Source: Roseibacterium beibuensis (lineage in GTDB: Bacteria > Pseudomonadota > Alphaproteobacteria > Rhodobacterales > Rhodobacteraceae). Taken from it: a stretch of DNA of 64,000 bases. The position numbers were made by a program, and so were the translations under genes. The DNA lies in contig NZ_BAABHW010000001.1 of NCBI RefSeq assembly GCF_039542305.1, positions 1,116,001 to 1,180,000 of the forward strand. The letters run 5' to 3'. Shown one piece after another: positions 52,022-61,012 of this stretch (its first letter is position 1; every line of letters begins with the position of its first letter). The notes under the pieces are model-generated. The model saw only the letters and a list, made by a program, of their open reading frames with translations, searched no databases and had not been told where the DNA came from.

Positions 52022-52455
52022 GTCCTGCCGAGATACTGGTGAAGCGCATCAAGGGCGAGCGGGTAGCCAGCGGCGCCAAAGCCCTGGATCACGCCGATAC
52101 AGACCGGCGCGATAAGCGAGACATGCCGGAACGCCTCGCGCGCATGCGTGTTGGAGAGGTGCAGCTCGATCACAGAAAGCTCCGCCGCCGATATGGCATC
52201 GCGCAGCGCGACCGAGGTATGAGTGTAGGCGCCGGCGTTCAGAACCACGCCATCGGCTTTGCCACGCGCGTCGTGCAGAAGATCGACAAGGCTGCCTTCG
52301 TGGTTCGACTGCGCGAAATCGAGGGTCGCGCCGAGCGTCGCGGCCTTGGCGCGACAAGCGGCTTCGATATCGGCCAAAGTGTGCGAGCCGTAGATCGCGG
52401 GCTCCCGCGTGCCAAGGAGATTCAGGTTAGGCCCGTTCAGAACGAGGTAATGCAT
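52018..52455 (-). CDS. aroQ: Type II 3-dehydroquinate dehydratase
   Basis: AroQ converts 3-dehydroquinate to 3-dehydroshikimate in the shikimate pathway. The 145-residue protein contains VLNGPNLNLLGTREPAIYG (catalytic Tyr), QSNHEGSLVDLLHDA, LNAGAYTHTSVALRDAI (Asn, His) and ELHLSNTHAREAFRHVS (His). Length and motifs are standard. It is upstream of and overlaps a LuxR-type regulator gene. A -10-like TATACT on the minus strand (52485-52490) precedes it. Confidence 0.97.
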   Translation of the reverse strand: MHYLVLNGPNLNLLGTREPAIYGSHTLADIEAACRAKAATLGATLDFAQSNHEGSLVDLLHDARGKADGVVLNAGAYTHTSVALRDAISAAELSVIELHLSNTHAREAFRHVSLIAPVCIGVIQGFGAAGYPLALDALHQYLGRT

Positions 52456-52708
52456 GAGTTATTTCGCTGTCCCTTTGATCTTGCAGTATAATCACGGCTG
52501 ACGCCGCGTCGATAGCAGAAACGGAGCACCGGCGCGGGGCGCGTCATGGCCGCGGGAGGCGGGCGTAATATCGTTTCAGGAAAAGGACTTGGGCCGCGCA
52601 GCTCAGGAAATGCATGCGCAGCCTCGCCAATTCGGCCCATGCGTAATATTTACATAATCATGATTATCGGCCCAATGGATTGGCCCGTGGCTATGGCCAA
52701 TCTTCGGT
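52456..52708. other. Intergenic region between aroQ and phoB
   Basis: Apart from the aroQ promoter region it holds an AT-rich stretch with a perfect palindrome ATAATCATGATTAT (52654-52667), notable against the GC-rich background, 42 bp after the phoB stop. I cannot assign it a function. Confidence 0.3.
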
Positions 52709-53395
52709 CTATCCCAGCGCGTACCCCGCGCCGCGTACCGTGCGGATCGGATCGCCGGCTGCATCTGCCCGCAGCGCCTTGCGCAGACGTCCGACATGAA
52801 CGTCCACCGTGCGGCTGTCGACATAGATGTCGCGGCCCCACACACGGTCGAGGAGTTGCTCGCGGCTCCAGACGCGACCGGGCCGTTCCATGAACGCGGT
52901 CAGCAGCCGGAACTCGGTTGGTCCGAGGCTGAGCGCATCCCCTCCCCTGTAGACCCGGTGTTCGGTCATATCGAGGACGATATCCTCGTATTCCAACCGT
53001 TCACCCACGGCGGCCGGACGGATGCGGCGCAACTGCGTGCGTAGCCGCGCCAGCAATTCGGCGACGGAATACGGCTTGGTCACATAGTCATCCGCCCCGA
53101 TCTCGAGCCCGCGAACGCGGTCGGTCTCCTCGGACCGCGCCGAGAGCATGATGATCGGGATACCGGCCGTGTCGGCCCCCATCTTGAGCTGGCGGCACAC
53201 CTCGATGCCCGAGACGTTGGGCAGCATCCAGTCGAGGATGATGACATCGGGCGGCGTTTCGCGCACCACGGTCAGGGCTTCGTCCCCGGCCTCGGCCGTC
53301 AGCACGTCATAGCCTTCGGCGCGTATGTTATAGGCCAGAACCTCGCGCTGCGCGGGTTCGTCCTCAACGACCAGAACGGTGGGTTCGCCAGCCAT
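52709..53395 (-). CDS. phoB: Phosphate regulon response regulator PhoB
   Basis: PhoB is the DNA-binding partner of PhoR. The 228-residue protein has a receiver (VLVVEDEPAQREVLAYNI, phospho-Asp in VIILDWMLPNVSG ~ residue 53, Lys in DDYVTKPYS) and an OmpR-type winged helix (SLGPTEFRLLTAFMERPGRV, VDSRTVDVHVGRLRKAL). It is the last gene of the pho cluster, 33 bp after phoU. It should bind the Pho box at 59510-59538. Confidence 0.97.
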   Translation of the reverse strand: MAGEPTVLVVEDEPAQREVLAYNIRAEGYDVLTAEAGDEALTVVRETPPDVIILDWMLPNVSGIEVCRQLKMGADTAGIPIIMLSARSEETDRVRGLEIGADDYVTKPYSVAELLARLRTQLRRIRPAAVGERLEYEDIVLDMTEHRVYRGGDALSLGPTEFRLLTAFMERPGRVWSREQLLDRVWGRDIYVDSRTVDVHVGRLRKALRADAAGDPIRTVRGAGYALG

Positions 53396-53428
53396 CGTTG
53401 TCTCTCCTACCCTGGGCCCAAGGGCCTG

Positions 53429-54130
53429 TTAAGCCATCGGCACCGCGTTGGCCTTGGGCCGTTCATCGTCGGGCAACTCGCCGGTCACCAGATACATCAC
53501 CTGCTCGGCGATCGAGGTCGCGTGGTCGCCCATGCGCTCGATGTTCTTGGCCATGAAATGCAGGTGCATGCAGGTGGTGATGTTGCGCGGATCTTCCATC
53601 ATGAAGGTCAGGTATTCGCGAAACAGAGCGGAATACATCTGGTCGACCTCGATATCGCGCTCGCGCACGTCCTGCGCCTTGTCGGCGTCCTGCTGGATAT
53701 AGGCATCCAGCACGTCCTTGAGCATCAACTCGACCTGGCGCGCCATGCGCCGCAGCGAGGCGCCGGTGCCTTCGACCGGCGGATGCTCGATGATCGCCTC
53801 GGAGCGTTTCGCGATATTCTTGGCGTAATCGCCGATCCGTTCGAGGTTGTTGGAGATGCGGAAGACCGTCAGCACGGTGCGCAGATCGCGCGCGATGGGC
53901 TGGCGGCGGGCGATGATGTTCGCCGCTTCCTCGTTGATCGTCTGGTCCAGCACGTCGATGGCGGCATCTCCGGCCCGCACCTTCTGCGCCAGTTCGACAT
54001 CGCGCGTGTCGAGCGCCTTGGCCGCGTCCGAGATCGCTTCCTCGACCAAGCCGCCCATCCGCATGATGAGGCCTTGAATCCCTTCGAGATCACGGTCGAA
54101 GGAGCTGACGATATGTTCTGAAGTCGGCAT
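53429..54130 (-). CDS. phoU: Phosphate uptake regulator PhoU
   Basis: PhoU represses Pho signalling when phosphate is plentiful by connecting PstSCAB and PhoR. The 233-residue all-helical protein has both three-helix repeats with their metal-binding motifs: VLDQTINEEAANIIARRQP, ERIGDYAKNIAKR, HFMAKNIERMGDHATSIAEQ. It sits between pstB (24 bp) and phoB. Confidence 0.96.
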   Translation of the reverse strand: MPTSEHIVSSFDRDLEGIQGLIMRMGGLVEEAISDAAKALDTRDVELAQKVRAGDAAIDVLDQTINEEAANIIARRQPIARDLRTVLTVFRISNNLERIGDYAKNIAKRSEAIIEHPPVEGTGASLRRMARQVELMLKDVLDAYIQQDADKAQDVRERDIEVDQMYSALFREYLTFMMEDPRNITTCMHLHFMAKNIERMGDHATSIAEQVMYLVTGELPDDERPKANAVPMA

Positions 54131-54154
54131 GTCTGATCGCCCTGCCCTTGTGAA

Positions 54155-54967
54155 TTACCCGATGCGCCCGGTGATGTAGCTTTCGGTGCGCGGGTCCTCG
54201 GGATTGCTGAAAATCTTGGTCGTGTCGTCGAACTCGACAAGGTTGCCAAGGTGGAAGAACGCGGTCTTCTGGCTGACGCGCGCGGCCTGCTGCATGGAGT
54301 GGGTCACGATCACCACCGAGAAGTTCTCGCGCAGCTCGTCGATCAATTCCTCGACCTGGGCCGTGGCGATCGGGTCGAGCGCGGAACACGGCTCGTCCAT
54401 CAACAGAACCTCGGGGTTCGTGGCGACGGCGCGCGCGATGCAAAGGCGCTGCTGCTGGCCGCCCGACAGGCCCGTGCCCGGCTCGTCAAGACGGTCCTTC
54501 GCCTCGTCCCAGAGGGCGGCACGGCGCAGCGACTTCTCGACGATCTCGTCCAGCTCGCCTTTCGACCTGGCCAAGCCGTGGATCTTGGGGCCATAGGCGA
54601 CATTGTCATAGATCGACTTGGGGAACGGGTTGGGCTTCTGGAACACCATGCCCACCTTGGCGCGCAACTGCACCGGATCGACGCGCTTGTCATAGATATC
54701 CTCGCCATCGAGCAGGATGTCGCCTTCGACGCGGGCGACGTCAATCGTGTCGTTCATCCGGTTCAGGCAGCGCAGAAAGGTGGATTTGCCGCAGCCCGAC
54801 GGGCCGATGAAGGCGGTCACCGTCTTGTCGTTGATATCGACATCCACGTCCTTGATGGCATGGTTGTCGCCGTAAAAGACCTGCACATGGCGCGCCGAGA
54901 TCTTGATGTCTTCGCTGCCGACGCTGTTGCGGGTCATCAGCATGTCGTTCATGTCCGTATCCTCCAT
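54155..54967 (-). CDS. pstB: Phosphate ABC transporter ATPase PstB
   Basis: The 270-residue ATPase powers high-affinity phosphate uptake. Walker A is FIGPSGCGKSTFLRCLNRMND (shown in part; ~48-62), the signature LSGGQQQRLCIARA and Walker B VLLMDEPCSALDPIAT follow. Two starts are possible, 54967 and 54952, each with a good ribosome site (GGAGGTGG and GGAGGA), the second lying within the first reading frame. It follows pstA by 4 bp. Confidence 0.97.
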   Translation of the reverse strand: MEDTDMNDMLMTRNSVGSEDIKISARHVQVFYGDNHAIKDVDVDINDKTVTAFIGPSGCGKSTFLRCLNRMNDTIDVARVEGDILLDGEDIYDKRVDPVQLRAKVGMVFQKPNPFPKSIYDNVAYGPKIHGLARSKGELDEIVEKSLRRAALWDEAKDRLDEPGTGLSGGQQQRLCIARAVATNPEVLLMDEPCSALDPIATAQVEELIDELRENFSVVIVTHSMQQAARVSQKTAFFHLGNLVEFDDTTKIFSNPEDPRTESYITGRIG

Positions 54968-54971
54968 GGGA

Positions 54972-56729
54972 TTACCACCTCCGCTCGAACCGGCGCCGAA
55001 GAATGATCGCGATGAAGTTCAACGCAAATAGCAGGAGCAGCATCACGATGATAGCCGCCTGGGCCAGGCCTTCGCGCACGGGGGCGTCTTCGTTCTGGGC
55101 AAAGAGATAGACCACCGTCGGCATCGACTGCGCCTGTTCCAGCAGACCGCCCGAGAAGGGCGAGGACAGGATGTCGGCCCCGGTCGAGACCGACAGGCCG
55201 ATCAGCAGAAGCGGCGCGGTTTCGCCAAGGGCCTGCGCGATGCCGATGATCGTCCCGGTCAGGATGCCGGGCGCGGCGAGCGGCAGGACGTGGTGGAACA
55301 CCGTCTGCACCTTGGACGCCCCGATCCCGAGCGCGGCATCGCGGATCGAGGGCGGCACCGCTTTCAGCGCGGCGCGGGTGGCGATCACGATGGTGGGCAG
55401 CGTCATCAGCGACAGGACCAGCCCGCCGAGCAACGCCGTCCCCCGGATCGAGTTTCCGAACCCCAGTTCCGTCAGCGTGAACAGCATCGCCGCGCCAAGG
55501 ATACCGAACACGATGGAGGGCACGGCCGCGAGGTTGGCGATATTGATCTCGATGAAATCGGTGATCTTGTTCTTGGGCGCGAACTCTTCAAGGTAGATCG
55601 ACGCGGCCACCCCGAAGATCAGCGAGAAGACCAGCACCACCAGCATCATGTAGGCCGAGCCCATCAGCGCCGGGCCGATCCCCGCCACCTCGCCATTCTG
55701 CGAATAGACATTGGTGAAGAAGCTCCAGCGGAAATTGCGGTCGATGATGCCCGCCTCCACCATCTCGTCCACGATGGCGAGTTGCGCCTCGTTGAAGCCG
55801 GGCGGCATGTTCGCCTGCCCCTCGCCCGACAATTCACCCGACAGGTAGCGCGTCACCGAGATGTCGATCGGAACACCCTCTTGCGCGGTTTCGCCGACGA
55901 GGTCGGGGTTGGCGACAAGGCGGTCGCGCACGTCGCGCCGGTTCGCGGCATAGATGATGGCCGACAGGTCGCCATCATCGAACTGGTCGGGCTGGCGCAG
56001 GAAACCGGCGGCGTCGAACAGCGCCTGCTGGTAGCCGGTCGCGGTCAAGGCATCGGCGGCGTCACTGAGCGCCCCCTGCCCTGCGGTTGCGGCAATCTCG
56101 GCGAGGGTCGCGGCGGCCTCGGCGAACCCGGCCTCGGCCAGCGCCGTGCTCGCGGTCTCCAGGGCCTCGACCGCGGCGGCCTGATCGTCGCCGCCAAGGG
56201 CGCTGGCCGCGGCCCGCAGGGTGTTGCCGGTCTGACCCAAAAGGCGCGCGCCGTCGGACGGGGCCCCTGCCCCGGCGATGATCTCAGCGCCACCCGACAG
56301 GCCAACGGTGTTCAGGCGTTCGACCGCTTCCTCGATCCACCTGTCGGCGACGACCTGCGCCACGTCGATCCCGGCGCTGTCCAGCGTGCGCTTTAGCGAA
56401 ATGAGGAAAATGCCGCGTTCAAACCCGGAACGCAGGCTGACATCCCCGATCTCTTCCGGCGTCACGGGCCCGCCATCGGGGTTCAGGATCTCGGGGTCGT
56501 AATAGATCTCGATCTCGGCCTGGTACTGGAACAGCGCCGGGATGCCGCGCGAAAAGATCGACCACAGCAGAACGGCGAGGAAGAACAGCACCAGCGTGAT
56601 GGCAGCCACCCCGAGGTAGCGCAGCGCGGCCCCCTTGCGATGGCGCTGCTTGACCTGCGCCGACCGCTCGTAGAGCGAGACGCGGGCGGCCGGGGGGATC
56701 GGCGCGTCGAAACCAGTTGCGTCGGTCAT
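54972..56729 (-). CDS. pstA: Phosphate ABC transporter permease PstA, enlarged
   Basis: The C-terminal half (about 350-585) is a normal PstA permease domain (SLIFGVAASIYLEEFAPKNK, IRDAALGIGASKVQTVFHHV, QALGETAPLLLIGLS). Before it, after one membrane segment at ~36-57, lies an unusually long periplasmic stretch of about 280 residues, including an Ala-rich helical block (~170-240) with near-repeats such as ALETASTALAEAGFAEAAAT. Length is 585; E. coli PstA is about 296, alphaproteobacterial forms are longer but usually below 460 by my recollection. ATG 56729 overlaps the pstC stop by 1 bp. Confidence 0.94.
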   Translation of the reverse strand: MTDATGFDAPIPPAARVSLYERSAQVKQRHRKGAALRYLGVAAITLVLFFLAVLLWSIFSRGIPALFQYQAEIEIYYDPEILNPDGGPVTPEEIGDVSLRSGFERGIFLISLKRTLDSAGIDVAQVVADRWIEEAVERLNTVGLSGGAEIIAGAGAPSDGARLLGQTGNTLRAAASALGGDDQAAAVEALETASTALAEAGFAEAAATLAEIAATAGQGALSDAADALTATGYQQALFDAAGFLRQPDQFDDGDLSAIIYAANRRDVRDRLVANPDLVGETAQEGVPIDISVTRYLSGELSGEGQANMPPGFNEAQLAIVDEMVEAGIIDRNFRWSFFTNVYSQNGEVAGIGPALMGSAYMMLVVLVFSLIFGVAASIYLEEFAPKNKITDFIEINIANLAAVPSIVFGILGAAMLFTLTELGFGNSIRGTALLGGLVLSLMTLPTIVIATRAALKAVPPSIRDAALGIGASKVQTVFHHVLPLAAPGILTGTIIGIAQALGETAPLLLIGLSVSTGADILSSPFSGGLLEQAQSMPTVVYLFAQNEDAPVREGLAQAAIIVMLLLLFALNFIAIILRRRFERRW

Positions 56730-58297
56730 TAGTCGTACTGCTCCCGGTATTTGGCGACCATGCGCTGTGCCAGAAGGTTCAGACCCAGCGTGATGAAGAA
56801 GAGGGTGAAGGCCAGCGCGAAAACCGCCAGCACGTCGATGGAGTCAAAGCCCGACCCTTCGCCGGTCAGAACCGCGACGATGCGCGTCGTCACAGTGACC
56901 ACCGCGCCGAAGGGGTTCGGCTCCAGCCCCGTGACGTTCGACAGCGCACCGGCGGCCAGAACCACGATCATCGTCTCGCCGATGGCGCGCGAGGCGGCGA
57001 GGACGATGGCCCCCACGATCCCCGGCAGGGCGGCGGGCAGGATCACCTGCAAGACGGTTTCGGACGGCGTGGCACCCAGCCCGAGCGAGCCATCGCGCAT
57101 CGCCTGCGGCACGGCGTTGATGACGTCATCCGAAAGCGACGACACGAAGGGCACCAGCATCATGCCCATCACCGTTCCGGCGGTGACGACCGACACCGTG
57201 TTCGGCATGACGGTGGAGCCGACAACCGCCTGCAGGAACGGGCCGATCGTGACCAGCGCGAAGATGCCGTAAACGATGGTCGGCACCCCGGCGAGGATCT
57301 CGAGCGCCGGTTTGACCCAGGCGCGTACCCGCTTGGAGGCGAATTCCGACAGGTAGATCGCGGCGAACAGGCCCAAGGGTACGGAAACCAGCAGCGCGAC
57401 AAGGGCGATGTAGAGCGTGCCCCAGATCAGCGGCAGGAAGCCGAGCGCGGATTCGTATTCGCCATCATGCCCCTCGGGCACGCCCGCCACGTCGCCTGCC
57501 GGCGCCCATTCGAGGCCGAAGAGGAAGTTGAAGAACCCGTATTCGCGGAAGAAGGTCAGCGAGGGCGCGGTCAGTGCGTAAAGGATCGCGACGGTGGTCA
57601 GGATCGCCATGGTCGACGCGAAGACCAGGAACCCGCGCGCCCAGCCTTCGACGGCGATGCGGGCGCGGAAGTCGCGCTTGATCAGCGCCAGCGACAGCGC
57701 GAACCCGATCACGGAGAGGGCAATCGCCAGGGCGGGGCCGGTCACGGCCAGACCCCGGTTGAAGCTGCGCAGGCTCAGCGCATGGGTCAGCGCGCCTTGC
57801 GTGACGGAGGAGCCAACCACCTGCCCATCGGCGCGCAGGCGTTCCTGCAACGGGGCCAGATCGGCACGCCAGTTTTCGACCTCGGCCTCGGTCGCGTTTC
57901 CGTTGGCGATGTAGCCGTCGATGGCGACGGCAAGGCTTTTGACATTCGCGATGAACAGGTCGCGCCGCCCCTCGATGCGGATCTCGATTTCGCGGTCGGA
58001 CAGCCCCTCGCGCTGGTCCAGCGGCAGGCGCAGCTCAGGTTGATCCTCGGGCACGATCGCTTCGACATAGATGTTCGACGCCAGCCCCGAGAAGAAGCTC
58101 CAGAAAATGATCAGCACGAAGGCCGGCGCGGCGGTCGCCAGCGCCACGTGCCAGCCATGCTGCTTGGGCAGGGAATGAAGCGAGGATTGGTCACTGCCCG
58201 CCGCGCGGATGGCGCGCTTTCGCCCAAGAACGAACCCCGCGGCCGCGAGGATGAACACGATCAGCAGAGCGGTCGGCAGGGTGAGAAGAGCGGACAT
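56729..58297 (-). CDS. pstC: Phosphate ABC transporter permease PstC
   Basis: The 522-residue permease has a DUF3333-type N-terminal extension: two membrane segments and a periplasmic loop (RDLFIANVKSLAVAIDGYIA), then the core permease (LLVSVPLGLFAAIYLSEFAS, EILAGVPTIVYGIFALV, LGATPSETVLQVILPAALPG, SRAIGETMIVVLAAG). The extended form is normal for alphaproteobacteria. It follows pstS with a stem-loop in between. Confidence 0.96.
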   Translation of the reverse strand: MSALLTLPTALLIVFILAAAGFVLGRKRAIRAAGSDQSSLHSLPKQHGWHVALATAAPAFVLIIFWSFFSGLASNIYVEAIVPEDQPELRLPLDQREGLSDREIEIRIEGRRDLFIANVKSLAVAIDGYIANGNATEAEVENWRADLAPLQERLRADGQVVGSSVTQGALTHALSLRSFNRGLAVTGPALAIALSVIGFALSLALIKRDFRARIAVEGWARGFLVFASTMAILTTVAILYALTAPSLTFFREYGFFNFLFGLEWAPAGDVAGVPEGHDGEYESALGFLPLIWGTLYIALVALLVSVPLGLFAAIYLSEFASKRVRAWVKPALEILAGVPTIVYGIFALVTIGPFLQAVVGSTVMPNTVSVVTAGTVMGMMLVPFVSSLSDDVINAVPQAMRDGSLGLGATPSETVLQVILPAALPGIVGAIVLAASRAIGETMIVVLAAGALSNVTGLEPNPFGAVVTVTTRIVAVLTGEGSGFDSIDVLAVFALAFTLFFITLGLNLLAQRMVAKYREQYD

Positions 58298-58344
58298 GCT
58301 GGGCCTTTTGGACTGGGCGAGCCGTGGGTCGTTCTGGCGGAAAC

Positions 58345-58368
58345 GGGCGGCCGCACCGGGCCGCCCGC
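58345..58368 (-). promoter_or_regulatory. Stem-loop between pstS and pstC
   Basis: CGGGCGGCC-GCACCG-GGCCGCCCG is a perfect 9-bp stem 23 nt after the pstS stop, with no U-run on the minus strand. It is placed like those after the TRAP and ABC binding-protein genes and would favour PstS over the membrane components. Confidence 0.6.
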
Positions 58369-58391
58369 ACCGTTGGGTTCAGGCGTTGGCC

Positions 58392-59417
58392 TTACTGGCC
58401 GAGCGCGGCAACCATTTCCTGGGTCGCGGCCAGTTCCGGATCGGGCACGAGGCCATATTCGGAGAGCGGGCCGCCGGGGCCGGCGATCTCGTCGGAGATG
58501 AAGAACTCGACATATTCCAGCAGGCCGGGGATGACGCCGATATGCTCCTGCTTGACGTAGAACTGCAGCGGGCGCGACACCGGGTATTCGCCCGAGGCGA
58601 TGGTCTCGGTCGAGGGCGTGATGCCCGACATGGTGGCAACCTGCAGACGGTCGGTGTTGTTCTCGTAGAACGACAGGCCGAAGACGCCGATGCCGGTGGG
58701 CGTGGAGTCGAGGTTGGCCAGCGTCTGGGTGTAGTCGCCTTCGATGTCGACCGAGGCACCATCGGTGCGGATGGCCAGGCAGGCCTCTTCGGCGGCATCT
58801 TCGTCCATGCCCATTTCGACCATCGCGTCGAACGCGCCGGTGGCTTCACAGCCGGCCAGGATCACGTTCTCTTCGAAGACTTCGCGGGTGCCGTGGTTGG
58901 TGCCGGGGATGAAGGCGTTGATGGCCTGGTCCGGCAGATCGCCGTTGACGTCGGCCCACGAGCTGTTGGGGTTGGCGACCATTTCGCCGTCCATCGGGAT
59001 CTCGGCGGCCAGCGCCATGTACCAGTCGGCCGGGGTGAAGGCGAAGGACGGGCCGTTGATGTCCGAGGCGAACACGATGCCGTCATAGCCGAAGCGCACT
59101 TCGATCGGGGTCACGCCGTTGGCGGCGCAGACCTCGGCCTCGGAGTCCTTCATCAGGCTCGACGAGTTGGCGATGTCGATGGTGCCTTCGCCCACGCCTT
59201 CGCAAAGCAGGCGACGGCCGGTCGACGATCCGCCGCCTTCGACGACGGGGGTGGCGAAATCGGTCTCGGCGCCGAAGGCTTCGGCAACGATGTTGGCATA
59301 GGGCAGAACGGTGGACGAACCAGCGATCTGAACGTTGTCACGACCCTGTGCAACGGCGGCGGTGGCGGACACGGCGGCCACGGCCAGAGCCGAGACAGAA
59401 AGTTTGACGAGCGACAT
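58392..59417 (-). CDS. pstS: Phosphate-binding protein PstS
   Basis: The 341-residue periplasmic receptor has a signal peptide (MSLVKLSVSALAVAAVSATA, cleavage near AVA-QGR) and phosphate-pocket motifs: IAGSSTVLPYANIVAEAFG, GGGSSTGRRLLCEGVGEGTIDIAN (Ser/Arg contacts, in part) and IPGTNHGTREVFEENV. It belongs to the DUF/PstS-like group with two disulfide Cys pairs. Start 59417 has ribosome site TAGGAGAG; an ATG nine codons earlier is less likely. A Pho box lies about 95-120 bp upstream. Confidence 0.96.
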   Translation of the reverse strand: MSLVKLSVSALAVAAVSATAAVAQGRDNVQIAGSSTVLPYANIVAEAFGAETDFATPVVEGGGSSTGRRLLCEGVGEGTIDIANSSSLMKDSEAEVCAANGVTPIEVRFGYDGIVFASDINGPSFAFTPADWYMALAAEIPMDGEMVANPNSSWADVNGDLPDQAINAFIPGTNHGTREVFEENVILAGCEATGAFDAMVEMGMDEDAAEEACLAIRTDGASVDIEGDYTQTLANLDSTPTGIGVFGLSFYENNTDRLQVATMSGITPSTETIASGEYPVSRPLQFYVKQEHIGVIPGLLEYVEFFISDEIAGPGGPLSEYGLVPDPELAATQEMVAALGQ

Positions 59418-59509
59418 GAATGACTCTCCTAGGTTTTCAGACATCGCGAACGCGCAGTCTGTTTTTGCGCGCGCTCAGCGGCGACCTATCGGCCTGGCAC
59501 AACGCTTCT

Positions 59510-59538
59510 GTGACAGTTGCGTAACAGTTTTATGACAG
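59510..59538 (-). promoter_or_regulatory. Pho box (three PhoB repeats) upstream of pstS
   Basis: On the minus strand three 7-bp repeats, CTGTCAT, CTGTTAC and CTGTCAC, are each separated by exactly 4 bp (AAAA, GCAA). This matches the PhoB binding consensus CTGTCAT-N4-CTGTCAT. A -10-like GATAGG lies 19 bp downstream (59485-59490). It predicts PhoB-activated transcription of pstSCAB-phoU-phoB. Confidence 0.93.
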
Positions 59539-59620
59539 CGACCCTTGCCGCTGCGTCAGTTGTCATCCGGGCCTTGGGTTTCGCCCGCGACCTGCTGCCA
59601 CAGCACATGGGACAGGGGCC

Positions 59621-60703
59621 TCAAACAGCGGGAAAAATCGCGCTGAAGGTGCTGCCCTGCCCCGCCACCGAACTGATCCGCAGCCGGCCGCGATGGCGGT
59701 TCACGATATGCTTCACGATGGCCAGCCCGAGGCCCGTTCCCCCCATCTCGCGCGAGCGGTGGGTGTCGATGCGGTAGAATCGCTCGGTGAGTCGCGGAAT
59801 GTGACGCGCCTCGATCCCTTCGCCGCGGTCGATCACGTCCACGCGCAGGACCGTTCCCTTCATCGAGCCGCTGCCCGCCTCGGCCACGAGGCGCAATGTC
59901 ACCGGCTTGTTCGGCCCCCCGTATTTCAGCGCGTTTTCGGCGAGGTTCAGGAACACCTGCATCAACTGGTCCCGGTCGCCCTGGATCACCGTGCGCTGCC
60001 CATCGGGAACGTGGCGCTCGATCTCCAGCGTATTGCCGGAGTCCTGCGCCGCGGGGCGCAACGCGGCCACCACCCCGTCCAGCACGGCGGAAAGATCGAC
60101 CTCGTCCGACGGGCGCATGCGTTCCTGGCTTTCCACGCGGCTGAGCGACAGCAGGTCCGAGACCAGCCGGTTCATCCGCCGCGCCTCGGCCTCCATGATT
60201 CCCAGGAACCGGTCCTGCGCCGCCGGGTCGCTCCGCGCCGGGCCACGCAGCGTTTCGATGAACCCCATCACGGCGGTGAGCGGCGTGCGCAACTCGTGGC
60301 TGACATTGGCGACGAAATCGCGGCGCATCTCCTCGGCCTCGCGCAGATGGGTGATGTCGGTGAAATGCAGCAGAACGGGCACCCGGTTCGCGCGCAGCGA
60401 CCGATCCGGTCCGACGGGCAAGGGCGTGATGCGCACGCGGAACTGCGTCACGCCAGCGGTGTCGGGCAACTCGAAGCGGGATTCCCCGCCCTTTTCTCCC
60501 GATTGGGCCGCCTCGATCCGGCCCAGAAGGCCCGGCTGCCGCAGCACCGTGGCGTAGTTGCGCCCCGTGATCCAATCCCCGAACAACTGGCAGGCCGCGA
60601 GGTTGGTCACCGCCACCGTCCCCGTCGCGTCGAGGTAAAGCATCGGTTCTGGCACGGCGCCAAGCACCGATTCGAGCAGGTCGTTCAGCGGCGTGTCACT
60701 CAT
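59621..60703 (-). CDS. phoR: Phosphate regulon sensor kinase PhoR
   Basis: The 360-residue kinase has a PAS-type sensor (LYLDATGTVAVTNLAACQLF), a DHp domain with the phospho-His in FVANVSHELRTPLTAVMGFI (~ residue 136), and the ATPase with N-box NLAENALKYG, G1 VIDRGEGIEARHI and G2 GGTGLGLAIVKHIVNRHRG. No membrane segment is predicted, unlike E. coli PhoR, so it is probably soluble and senses through PhoU/Pst. The gene is upstream of pstS but separated from it by the Pho box. Confidence 0.95.
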   Translation of the reverse strand: MSDTPLNDLLESVLGAVPEPMLYLDATGTVAVTNLAACQLFGDWITGRNYATVLRQPGLLGRIEAAQSGEKGGESRFELPDTAGVTQFRVRITPLPVGPDRSLRANRVPVLLHFTDITHLREAEEMRRDFVANVSHELRTPLTAVMGFIETLRGPARSDPAAQDRFLGIMEAEARRMNRLVSDLLSLSRVESQERMRPSDEVDLSAVLDGVVAALRPAAQDSGNTLEIERHVPDGQRTVIQGDRDQLMQVFLNLAENALKYGGPNKPVTLRLVAEAGSGSMKGTVLRVDVIDRGEGIEARHIPRLTERFYRIDTHRSREMGGTGLGLAIVKHIVNRHRGRLRISSVAGQGSTFSAIFPAV

Positions 60704-61012
60704 GCGGGAGGTCCGATGCTGGAAAACGGCGGGGCACGTCAGCCTTCAGTAGGGCCGAATCCCGCGCGTATTCAACCACGCGTCAGCGACGCTCGCCGCA
60801 GGGTGGCAGGATCTTGACACATGATCGCGGTTAGCGCGAGTAAAGCTCTGAAATTCTGCTGGAACAGGGCGCGCAGCCGCGAAGAAAACTTCCTATCAAA
60901 CGAAAGTATTGTTAGACTCAACAGCGTCGCGCGGACCCGCTCGCCGCCGCGGAACCGGGGCCGCGCGGTGCCAGGCACCATGCAGGGACAGCCGTTTACC
61001 GGTTGAACGAGT
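60704..61012. other. Divergent gap between phoR and a small hypothetical gene
   Basis: No gene is supported. A perfect -35-like TTGACA (plus strand, 60814-60819) has no good -10 at 16-18 bp. An AT-rich patch (60885-60915) could hold a promoter. A 61-codon plus-strand frame at 60821 has no ribosome site and no recognisable product. Confidence 0.4.

Noticed and set aside
52654..52667. Palindrome ATAATCATGATTAT as an origin or phage operator
   Set aside because: It is isolated, with no DnaA-box cluster, iterons or regulator gene nearby; noted only as an AT-rich feature.
60821..61006. 61-codon plus-strand frame upstream of the 61013 gene
   Set aside because: No ribosome site, no recognisable motif, and its composition matches non-coding DNA.
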